Shown here: piece after piece, positions 34,986 to 41,923 of the stretch
Position numbering within the stretch: position 1 is the first letter of the stretch
Layout of the letters: every line of letters starts with the position of its first letter
Source of the DNA: Vulcanimicrobiota bacterium
GTDB lineage: Bacteria > Vulcanimicrobiota > Vulcanimicrobiia > Vulcanimicrobiales > Vulcanimicrobiaceae
DNA: 64,000 bases
NCBI GenBank assembly: GCA_013036095.1
Contig: JAAXCW010000002.1
Location: forward strand, 62,001 to 126,000
Reading direction: 5' to 3'
Notes under the pieces: generated by a model
The model's database searches: none
What the model saw: the letters and a program-made list of their open reading frames with translations, nothing else
Told to the model about the DNA's origin: nothing
Program-made: the position numbers and the translations under genes

Positions 34986-35747
34986 CTATGAACGCACTCC
35001 ATCCATGGGCCAAAATCCATATATCGCGCGCCCCGGCTCAAGATCCCAAAAGCGTGTGTGATTGTCGCCGACGCCGTAGACGACCGCAAATGGTACGTCG
35101 CGCGAAAGAATCGCACGCACCAAGCGCGCAAAATCGCGTTTCGACATCCATGTCGCCGAATAACGCGCATGGGCATCTTCGGGTTTGAGATGGGGAAGAA
35201 ACGATGGCGCTTTAAGCGACGGATCCGTAGGCGAATCAACCTCAAGAATCGATCCGATTCGCACGCACGCGACGCGCAATCCAAACGCTTCACTGTAATA
35301 ACGGCCGAGCGCCTCACCGAAAACTTTTGCAACACCGTACAAACTGTCGGGGCGAAGCGGATCGTCCGCTCTTACGACCACCCCCGAGCCCGGAGCATAC
35401 AAGGCACGCGTGCCTTTCATTTCGTGCATGCCAACCGCGTGATTGGAACTGGCAAAAATCACGTGCTTCACACCCGCCCGGCGCGCGGCTTCGAACGCGT
35501 TGTAGGTCCCGGCAATGTTGACGTCCCTGACATCTTCCCAAGTCGCAAGCACATCGGAATAACCGGCCAAATGCACGACGGCTTCACATCCCGCAAAGGC
35601 TTTGGTCAGCGCATCCAAATCGCGAACGTCGACAATCGCCGGCGCGTCGTGCAAGTCGATCGGCACCACCTCATGATCGGCGGCGAGGTCTTTACATAGC
35701 GCACGGCCGATTACGCCTGCAGCTCCGGTTACCGCAATCCTCGTCAT
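34986..35747 (-). CDS. NAD-dependent epimerase/dehydratase family protein (uronate dehydrogenase-like)
   Basis: 253 aa, extended SDR. Rossmann motif MTRIAVTGAAGVIGRALCKDL, DVRDLDAL, VVHLAGYSDV, then ASSNHAVGMHEMKG and the YGVAKVFGEALGRYYSEAFGLRVACVRIGSIL block. The 'NHAVG' after Ser-Ser and the short length match uronate dehydrogenases, which oxidise hexuronates to aldarolactones. The active-site Tyr and Lys (YGVAK) are present. The substrate is inferred. Confidence 0.85.
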   Translation of the reverse strand: MTRIAVTGAAGVIGRALCKDLAADHEVVPIDLHDAPAIVDVRDLDALTKAFAGCEAVVHLAGYSDVLATWEDVRDVNIAGTYNAFEAARRAGVKHVIFASSNHAVGMHEMKGTRALYAPGSGVVVRADDPLRPDSLYGVAKVFGEALGRYYSEAFGLRVACVRIGSILEVDSPTDPSLKAPSFLPHLKPEDAHARYSATWMSKRDFARLVRAILSRDVPFAVVYGVGDNHTRFWDLEPGRAIYGFWPMDGVRS

Positions 35748-35759
35748 CCCGCTCCCGTG

Positions 35760-36803
35760 CTATCCGGCGCAAGCCACCGACGACGCGAGCTTTGCCGCCA
35801 CCGCCGCTGGAACACCGTTATGCCGGTACGCGGAAAGATCGAAAGCGCCGCCCTCGCTCGCACGAATCTTCCAGCCGTTGTGATTGACCAGCAAAAACGT
35901 CCGCACCGCATACCCGCCCGGGCCAAATGCGATCGCCAGGGCGTAATTGCCGTCGACGCCGACGGATGGCACCGTCGTACCGTTCGGCATTTCACCTAAC
36001 ACCAAGCGTTTTATCGGCGCCGAAACATCTCCGGCGCACCTTTGCTGGGCCGTAATGCGTTTCAACAGATCGTCGTTAGCTTGCATGTTCCCTTTGGCGT
36101 TCGGAGTCAGAAATCTCCCGTAATTTTGTTCGAGCGCCGGCGCCAGCAAGTCCGAATAGATCGCGTTAGCCCTGGTCGCAAAGTCGCGCGCCCAACGATA
36201 ACGCCCCACGTAGAAGGCCACGTCGGCTGCGCGCGAAAGCGTCGAGGCCGCCATCATCGCAAGACTAATCCGCTCGGGGCTCTTCGTCTGCGTGGCGCAC
36301 TGCATCAGCATGCGGGCGGCGTCATTCGCGGCTTGAAACGCCCGTTCATAGTCGCGGCGTTGCTGCAACACTTCGAACTGTTGCGACGCGGTCATTGCCT
36401 CGGTATCGCAAGTCTCTTGTACCGGGAGGGCCGGAGGAGATGTCGGCGGCACGTAACCTGGAATAAAACGCGGCGTCGGACCGGCCTTCGGATCGAACGT
36501 CATTGCAAACAGGTAGTCGCCCGTGACCGGTTGACAATTCACCACCTTCGGCGAATACGTGCTCTGCCGCGCTGCACTTAAAGCAGCTTGATCCAGCGCC
36601 ATATTGCCGGTGCTTTGGTAGATCTTGGCCCCCAAGAGACTACCCGTCGGCGATACCGTCACCACAACTTTCGCGGTAACCACGCCAAGGCCGAGCTCTC
36701 GTGCGCTGTCCGGCTATCCGGGCCGCGCAGCTTGCACGACGGTCACATCTTGGTACGGATTACGGCACGCCTGCGCCACCACCGGTGCGACGACAAAAAT
36801 CAT
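35760..36803 (-). pseudogene. TonB_C-domain exported protein gene interrupted by an in-frame amber codon
   Basis: Translation from the ATG at 36803, which has a strong GGGAGGGG (36808-36815), gives a short hydrophobic leader, CRNPYQDVTVVQAARPG, then TAG (36714-36716), then PDSARELGLGVVTAKVVVTVSPTGSLLGAKIY in the same frame. In TonB_C domains this place reads 'P-x-Y/F-P-x-x-A', so the amber replaces an aromatic codon. The downstream part (GTG 36683 onward, 307 aa) retains STYSPKVVNCQPVTGDYLFAM and a ~190-residue helical C-terminal extension. It may be a recent nonsense mutation, readthrough or a base error. The open remainder could be expressed from the GTG, but without its leader. Confidence 0.72.
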
Positions 36804-36807
36804 GACG

Positions 36808-36815
36808 CCCCTCCC
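36808..36815 (-). promoter_or_regulatory. Strong Shine-Dalgarno of the interrupted TonB_C gene
   Basis: GGGAGGGG, four bases before the ATG at 36803. Its quality supports the ATG as the original start rather than the downstream GTG at 36683. Confidence 0.7.
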
Positions 36816-36824
36816 TTAAGCACC

Positions 36825-37541
36825 CTACTTACCGTGTGCCGCTTTTCGTTCCCCTCCATCGGGCTTGCCGAAAATACATAACGCTGCCACGGCTGCAAGC
36901 GCGGCGCCCACAAGCGGACCCGCCACATAAATCCACATAATGTTATACGCTCCGCCCAAGATTTGTGGCGCTATCGAGCGTGCCGGATTCATCGACGCGC
37001 CGCTAATCGCACCCGCGAAGAAGCCGCACGTCGCGATGGTGAGTCCGACAGCGATCGCCGACTGCTTTCCGACGACGCCCTCTTGCTCGGCGCATCCAAT
37101 GATCACCGTCATTAAGAGAAACGTAACGATGATTTCCGCGATCGCCGCCTCGACCGGCGTAAACTTCGGGCCAGGATGACTCGCCCCCAACACCATTGCT
37201 GGGCCCCACAACGCGAAGGCCAGCGCCGCGGCGCCGAACGCCCCGGCGAACTGCACCACCCAGTACATCAGCATCAGCGGCCACGCCATCGCACGCCGAA
37301 GCGCAAAAGCAAATGAAACCGCCGGATTGATGTGCGCGCCGGAAACCTCCGAAAACGCATAGATCAGCGCGATTGTAATGAAGCCGCGCGCCAGCCACCG
37401 CGATACCCAGTCGACGTGATTTCCCGTGTAGTACAAAATATCGACGCTCGTCGGCACCAGCGTGACAAAGAACGTGCCGACGAACTCCGCGGCGAGCTTG
37501 GCCGAGAGCGGCGGTTTTTTCGTTTCGTTCCTTGCCGGCAC
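36825..37541 (-). CDS. Aquaporin family (MIP) channel
   Basis: 238 aa, six predicted helices and two NPA half-helices: GAHINPAVSFAFALRRA and GASMNPARSIAP. It begins with LAAEFVGTFFVTLVP, as MIP channels do. It conducts water or small neutral solutes across the inner membrane. Whether it is a water or glycerol channel cannot be decided by eye. It is monocistronic as far as visible. Confidence 0.95.
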   Translation of the reverse strand: MPARNETKKPPLSAKLAAEFVGTFFVTLVPTSVDILYYTGNHVDWVSRWLARGFITIALIYAFSEVSGAHINPAVSFAFALRRAMAWPLMLMYWVVQFAGAFGAAALAFALWGPAMVLGASHPGPKFTPVEAAIAEIIVTFLLMTVIIGCAEQEGVVGKQSAIAVGLTIATCGFFAGAISGASMNPARSIAPQILGGAYNIMWIYVAGPLVGAALAAVAALCIFGKPDGGERKAAHGK

Positions 37542-37580
37542 GTCCGATTATTTGCCGCCGGAGGCCCGGACTAAACAATA

Positions 37581-37638
37581 GCGTCATGGCGAGCGCCGTT
37601 AGGCACGCCCGAGCGAGCGAAGCGCGGCGAGGGCCGCA
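37581..37638 (+). repeat. Dispersed intergenic repeat, degenerate copy
   Basis: Begins GCGTCATGGCGAGCGCC, then GTTAGGCACGCCCGAGCGAGCGAAGCG and ends GCGAGGGCCGC. The hairpin core is decayed compared with other copies. It lies between aquaporin and the racemase pseudogene. Confidence 0.6.
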
Positions 37639-37655
37639 TGATCGTAGCTAAAACG

Positions 37656-38307
37656 CTACGCGTTCATACGTTTGACAATCGCGTCCACATGAACGCACGC
37701 AGCGTCGACGGCCGGAAAATCCGGCGGCTCCGCGTCATACATTGCCACGAAATCCGTGCCGGCCAGCACGACCGCCGCCACACCCTCGCGCTCCAGCAAT
37801 CTGTGCGCAATGCCCGACAAGCGCTCGCGGTCGCTCACCGTTGCCTCATCACCCCGCGCGAGCCGCAAGTAAATGGCGTCTACCTCGCGGATCTCATCGG
37901 CCGTCGGCTTCACCGCCTCCACGTCCAGATAGCCAAAAAGATCACTCTCAACAACGAAACTCGTCCCGAATAAACTCACGCGCCGCAACCCGCGCGTTTA
38001 GCGCAGCATTCAGCGCACCAGGCATATCGATGATGGGAATCGGCGAAGCGGCGCGCAGCTGCTCCAAGCACAGATGCGGCGTCACCGCCGCGATCGCGCC
38101 AATCGTCGCCCCAGCATGTGAGAGCTCCGAAAACATCCCGCCCAGATATGCCGCTAGCCCGTCTTTATCGCCGGCTACAACAAAATTGCGCGTCGTCTCC
38201 AAATCCGCATGCGCAAGCAGCATCGGAAAGAGATTCGCGCCGGGCAGCGCTCGCACAATATGTTCGTAATAGTGAACGCCGGCGGGCACCCCGAGCCCGC
38301 CGATCAA
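37656..38307 (-). pseudogene. Aspartate/glutamate racemase, frameshifted
   Basis: Two overlapping frames give one racemase. The N-terminal part has IGGLGVPAGVHYYEHIVRALP, LLAHADLETTRNFV and the first cysteine-like region IGAIAAVTPHLCLEQL, ending near MPGALNAALNAR. The C-terminal part resumes as RRVSLFGTSFVVESDLFGYLDVEAVKPTADEI with VVLAGTDFVAMYD. The frame changes near 37986-37995, consistent with one extra G. The conventional start is also missing: ATA occupies the place where ATG would overlap the upstream stop. Third gene of the ArsR-SRPBCC unit; likely inactive. Confidence 0.72.
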
Positions 38308-38318
38308 TCCTAGCCGCG

Positions 38319-38768
38319 TTATACGACCGGCTCCAGCTGCTCCAGAATCTGCGTCCAGCCTTCCTTGTGACGTTCGGCCGACTCCACGCTCCCGAGGAGT
38401 TCGTGCGTCAGCACGACTTCCGTACCGCCGTCAACTTCGTTGAACTCGAGCGTCAGTAACGACTCGACCTCGTCTTTGGGATCGTCCTCTTCCCAGCTCC
38501 ACGTCATCGAAAGCCGCTCCGGCCGGCGCACTTCGCGATATTTTCCGCGCACCAAGAGTTTTTCGCCGTCGGGCGGTTCCATCAAGATGCTGTATGCGCC
38601 GCCCTCGCGCACGTCCATCTTGATTTGCCGAGACGCCACGTCGCCCGGCCCCAAAAAACGCGCCGCGATCTCCGGCTTGGTCCACGCGTCGAACACGCGC
38701 TCGCGCGACGCCTTGTACGTGCGCCGCAAAATAACTGCCGGTACGACCGGCGTCCCTGTTTGTGTCAT
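38319..38768 (-). CDS. SRPBCC/AHSA1 domain protein
   Basis: 149 aa from the ATG at 38768, which overlaps the ArsR stop (TAATG). The fold pattern is VILRRTYKASRERVFDAWTKPEIAARFLGP, then REGGAYSILMEPPDGEKLLVRGKYREVRRPERLSMTWSWEED, and the C-terminal KEGWTQILEQLEPV helix. It is the same SRPBCC family as 13518-14042, in a second ArsR operon. The ligand is unknown. Confidence 0.88.
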   Translation of the reverse strand: MTQTGTPVVPAVILRRTYKASRERVFDAWTKPEIAARFLGPGDVASRQIKMDVREGGAYSILMEPPDGEKLLVRGKYREVRRPERLSMTWSWEEDDPKDEVESLLTLEFNEVDGGTEVVLTHELLGSVESAERHKEGWTQILEQLEPVV

Positions 38769-39109
38769 TACTTCTTCTTTCTTTTGGAAGGTTCGTCCAG
38801 AATGTCGCCGAGCCGGTCGAGGGTTGAGTTCCAGAATGCGTATTGTCTTTCCATCCACGCCGAGGCGCTCCGGATTACTTTAGGCGAGAGCGAGCAGCGG
38901 TGTTCGCGCCCAATGACGTCGCGTCTAAGGATCCCGCACTCTTCGAGCACACGAACGTGCTTAGAAATGCCGGGCTGCGATATCGAAAACCCGGCCCCCA
39001 ACTCGCCGACCGTCATCGGTCCCCGAGCCAGCCGCTCTACGATGCGTCGCCTTGTCGGGTCGGCCAGAGCCGAGAACACCGCGTCGAGTCCGCCTGTATT
39101 ATTAACCAT
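38768..39109 (-). CDS. ArsR family winged-helix repressor
   Basis: 113 aa. It begins with FSALADPTRRRIVERLARGPMTVGELGAGFSISQPGISKHVRVLEECGILRRDVIGREHRC, the usual ArsR/SmtB layout of the SRPBCC-linked type, without a metal box. The C-terminus is basic (PSKRKKK). It likely represses its own operon through the two direct repeats at 39108-39135. Confidence 0.9.
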   Translation of the reverse strand: MVNNTGGLDAVFSALADPTRRRIVERLARGPMTVGELGAGFSISQPGISKHVRVLEECGILRRDVIGREHRCSLSPKVIRSASAWMERQYAFWNSTLDRLGDILDEPSKRKKK

Positions 39110-39135
39110 ACGGTTATATAACTATACGGTTATAT
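39108..39135. promoter_or_regulatory. Direct-repeat operator/promoter of the second ArsR operon
   Basis: ATACGGTTATAT occurs at 39108-39119 and 39124-39135, a 16-base period. The first copy overlaps the ArsR start codon. The A/T-rich repeats stand out in GC-rich DNA. Binding by the ArsR protein is inferred. Confidence 0.55.
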
Positions 39136-39243
39136 GATACGAATGTCAATCGCTTCCGGGAAAATACGCTCCTAGATCGGCCATGGCCGCAAGCAGAGTC
39201 GCACTAAGAACCATGATAACGCTTTCAGCCGCTCGGATTGTGC

Positions 39244-39573
39244 TTAGCTGCTGAACGTTACCTTAAAAAGATAGCGCCCTGCGACCGGCTTGCAGTCCGT
39301 TATGCGCGGCGAATATTGGGATTCGGCGGCCGCTTTTAGTGCCGATTCATCGAGCGCTCGCACCCCACTCGAATGGATCACTCGTTCGCCGGTCACGCGT
39401 CCGTTGGCATCCAACGAGACCATAATCTCGGTCCGAGCGGGTCCACTTGCCGTTTGCACGGCAGACGCCGGAAAATCCGGAGTGCTCATAGATGTAACGG
39501 ACGCAGCGCGCGTGCAAGAGACCGGGCTCGCTGCGCCGATGACGCTCGCCGCAAAAATAATTGCTGTAAGTAT
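39244..39573 (-). CDS. Small exported TonB_C-domain protein (apparent ATA start)
   Basis: The in-frame ATG at 39489 would begin inside the domain. Reading further upstream adds ILTAIIFAASVIGAASPVSC, a good signal peptide, and an AGGAGG at 39582-39587 sits eight bases before an ATA at 39573. No ATG, GTG or TTG is available there. The mature part is a TonB_C-type fold: ARTEIMVSLDANGRVTGERVIHSSGVRALDESALKAAAESQYSPRITDCKPVAGRYLFKVTFSS. About 109 aa. The ATA could be a weak start or a decayed ATG. Confidence 0.65.
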   Translation of the reverse strand: MLTAIIFAASVIGAASPVSCTRAASVTSMSTPDFPASAVQTASGPARTEIMVSLDANGRVTGERVIHSSGVRALDESALKAAAESQYSPRITDCKPVAGRYLFKVTFSS

Positions 39574-39581
39574 TTGCCTAC

Positions 39582-39587
39582 CCTCCT
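39582..39587 (-). promoter_or_regulatory. AGGAGG Shine-Dalgarno before an ATA codon
   Basis: A full AGGAGG on the minus strand, eight bases before ATA 39573-39571. It marks where translation of the TonB_C protein should begin and is the reason for not using ATG 39489. Confidence 0.65.
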
Positions 39588-39643
39588 AAGCAGCGGCTAT
39601 TCCACCCAAATGATGCAAATACTATGTTGCCTCTCCGGCGGCG

Positions 39644-40030
39644 TTAATTTGGGTCGAGGCTGTGCGTGTCGATCGCCTGGCTCGAGGTCAAGCTATCATC
39701 GCTCTCTACATTCGGAGGCAGGCGCGGCGCCGAAACAATCGTCACTAAACTGCTGAGCCCCGCAATGTCGAAAATTCGCCGTAGATTGGGCGACACAATG
39801 ATAACGATTTCGAACGGGTCGCCGCCGGCGTCGACGAACGAGCGGCGGTAGCGCATCAGCACGCTCATGATCGTCGAATCGACAAAATCGGCTTGAGAGC
39901 AGTCGATCACCACGCGATGTACGCTGCCCGGTGCGGGAAGTGAAGCGGCCACGTCACTTCGCCGAGAGATGTCCAGGCTGCCCGTGAGCTGGACAACCGC
40001 GTTTTCTTTTCCGCGCGACTCGCCGAACAT
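39644..40030 (-). CDS. STAS domain protein (anti-sigma antagonist-like)
   Basis: 128 aa. The STAS pattern is ENAVVQLTGSLDISRRSDVAASL, VHRVVIDCSQADFVDSTIMSVLMRYRRSFVDAGGDPFEIVIIVSPNLRRIFDIAGLSSLVTI. The DST at the usual phosphoserine position is present. Such proteins bind an anti-sigma kinase when unphosphorylated. No kinase or phosphatase gene is adjacent, so its partner is elsewhere. The C-terminal ~25 residues are polar. Confidence 0.85.
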   Translation of the reverse strand: MFGESRGKENAVVQLTGSLDISRRSDVAASLPAPGSVHRVVIDCSQADFVDSTIMSVLMRYRRSFVDAGGDPFEIVIIVSPNLRRIFDIAGLSSLVTIVSAPRLPPNVESDDSLTSSQAIDTHSLDPN

Positions 40031-40147
40031 GGGAGCTATTTATGCTGTTAAAGCGGGGCGAATCCTACCTGTGATTTAGATGCGTGCAACGGCTCGGCTG
40101 CTTGTCGCACGATGTTTTTCGGGCATCCTGCACAATCTCTAAGCGCG

Positions 40148-40690
40148 TCAAATGACAAGCTCATAAACATACTCGTCGCCATCTAATCCGAGCTCCGTGT
40201 TTGCAATGTTTTGCTTTCTCACTCGCTTAAAGCCGAGCGATTCCACAAGTTTAAATGAGCTCTCATTCCCGACGGCCATCTCCGCAAGAATCCGGCGTAT
40301 ATGTAGATCCTCGCGCAGATGTTGCAAAACGGCCGAGATCGCCTCGCGCGCATATCCTTGCCGCTGATAGGCGGCGAAGATGCCATATGCGATGTAAGAA
40401 ACGGCCGGCTCCGGAAACGTCGTAGCCTGCATGGTGCCGACCAGCTGCCCACCGCTGCGATCGCGGCAAGCCCAGTTCTCCCTGACTTCGCCCTCGGCAT
40501 GCAAGGGATTCTCCCAGCGCCCGTACATGGCGCGGAGCTCCTTGAGCGATTTCGGGCGCAGCTTCGGGAAAAAGGCCCACATCCTCGCATCATTCAGATG
40601 CGGCCACGCCTCGATCGCGTGCATCGCAGTAATCGGCTCCATATCCAGTCGAGCGCTTTGGAGAAGGCGCAACGGACCCAACTCGCTCAT
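40148..40690 (-). CDS. GNAT family acetyltransferase (RimJ/RimL-like)
   Basis: 180 aa from the ATG at 40690; the longer frame overlaps the sigma-factor start. The pattern is LGPLRLLQSARLDMEPITAMHAIEAWPHLND, then YIAYGIFAAYQRQGYAREAISAVLQHLREDLHIRRILAEMAVGNESSFKLVESLGFKRVRKQ, with the Q-R-Q-G-Y-A acetyl-CoA loop. Relatives acetylate ribosomal proteins or small amines. Divergent from the ECF sigma gene. Confidence 0.85.
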   Translation of the reverse strand: MSELGPLRLLQSARLDMEPITAMHAIEAWPHLNDARMWAFFPKLRPKSLKELRAMYGRWENPLHAEGEVRENWACRDRSGGQLVGTMQATTFPEPAVSYIAYGIFAAYQRQGYAREAISAVLQHLREDLHIRRILAEMAVGNESSFKLVESLGFKRVRKQNIANTELGLDGDEYVYELVI

Positions 40691-40725
40691 CCTGCTAACG
40701 GAGGGGCTAACATTTCCAGCCCTGG

Positions 40726-41226
40726 GTGCGTCATATACCTGTGAAGTCTGTTGCCGAGCTCGTCGAGACCTGTTGGCCCGACGCGTATCGCATTGCATAC
40801 TCGGTCTTACGCAACGAGTCCGACGCCGAAGACGCTGCCCAAGAGGCGTGTGCGCAACTGCATGTTGCCCTGCCCGACCTGCGCGATGATCGCGCCTTTA
40901 AGCGCTGGTTTTACCGGATTGCCGTTCGCAAAGCGTACGAAATTGCCCGCACGCGCCGCCGTCACGACGGTGCAACGGTGACCGACGCCGCCGTCAATCC
41001 AACTGAGGAAAGCCTCGATTTAAGCCGCGCGCTCGAGCGGCTCCCGCTCAGCCAACGACTGCCGGTCATCTTCCATTATTACTACGGCTTCCCCGATAAC
41101 GAAATTGCCACGATCCTCGGCACGACTCACGCGGCGGTTCGCGTGCGCCTTTTTGCCGCGCGCCGAACACTGCGGCGCTTTCTGGAATCCGATTCGATCG
41201 CCGAAGGGAGCATCTGTCATGACTAA
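40726..41226 (+). CDS. ECF-type RNA polymerase sigma factor
   Basis: 166 aa from GTG 40726 (GTG 40741 is an alternative). Region 2 is DAYRIAYSVLRNESDAEDAAQEACAQLHVALPDLRDDRAFKRWFYRIAVRKAYEIARTR; region 4 is ALERLPLSQRLPVIFHYYYGFPDNEIATILGTTHAAVRVRLFAARRTLRRFL. It directs RNA polymerase to a small regulon. The downstream gene overlaps its stop by eight bases and encodes the likely anti-sigma factor. Confidence 0.93.
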   Translation: MRHIPVKSVAELVETCWPDAYRIAYSVLRNESDAEDAAQEACAQLHVALPDLRDDRAFKRWFYRIAVRKAYEIARTRRRHDGATVTDAAVNPTEESLDLSRALERLPLSQRLPVIFHYYYGFPDNEIATILGTTHAAVRVRLFAARRTLRRFLESDSIAEGSICHD

Positions 41227-41923
41227 CAGCGAGCGTATCGAAAATCTACTTTCGAGGGCCGCGGCGTCGACGATGGAGTCAATAGATATCCCACTCGCGG
41301 ATCACGTCGCAATTGCGCGGCGCGCCGAGCGTTCGAACCTGCGCCGGCCGGCCGGTGTGAAGTGGCTGGCGATTGGAGCCGCCGCAGCAGCCTTGATTGC
41401 GCTGCTCTTCCTGCCTCCAGTCAAGAACGCACTCGCTCGCGCAGCGCACACGTTTCTGACGATGACCTATTTTCCGTCGTCGCACAAAAATCAAGCGCCC
41501 GTCCCCGGCCAAACTGCGACGATCGAACAAGCCCGCGCCATAACGGCGTTTCACTTTGTCGAGCCGCGCGGCTTGCCCGCAGGATACCAGCTGATCGCGG
41601 TCGTGAAAGCGCCGGTCGGAGCATTACGACAGGGCGTAACGCTGCGTTACGTTTCGTCAGCAAACCCCATCGGGTTAGCGATGTTCGAGTCGGCGGGAAC
41701 GCCGAGCCGCAAGGTAGCGTTCTGTTGGGTTCTCCGTTCGGTGCGGGCGCGAGCGGGTCTGCTCAACCACCCCGAACGATATCGTGGCGGTCCATTGCCG
41801 CCCGGTATGAAGTCCATCCCTTGTAACGCCTGGAACGTCGGCGGAACACGGATTCAGCTCGTCGACATGACCGGTGCGCTCACTCCCGCTGAAATACGCC
41901 ACGTCATTGAAGCTACGCGCTAA
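41219..41923 (+). CDS. Membrane anti-sigma-factor-like protein (DUF4367-like C-terminus)
   Basis: 234 aa from the ATG at 41219, which has GAAGGGAG upstream. The N-terminus is a short cytosolic helical part (SERIENLLSRAAASTMESIDIPL), then one helix at about 45-65 (WLAIGAAAAALIALLFLPPV) and a periplasmic domain with TAFHFVEPRGLPAGYQLIAVV, ending VDMTGALTPAEIRHVIEATR. The ending is DUF4367-like. The coupling to the sigma gene suggests it holds the sigma factor at the membrane until a periplasmic cue. Its 3' end overlaps the receptor gene start region. Confidence 0.8.
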   Translation: MTNSERIENLLSRAAASTMESIDIPLADHVAIARRAERSNLRRPAGVKWLAIGAAAAALIALLFLPPVKNALARAAHTFLTMTYFPSSHKNQAPVPGQTATIEQARAITAFHFVEPRGLPAGYQLIAVVKAPVGALRQGVTLRYVSSANPIGLAMFESAGTPSRKVAFCWVLRSVRARAGLLNHPERYRGGPLPPGMKSIPCNAWNVGGTRIQLVDMTGALTPAEIRHVIEATR

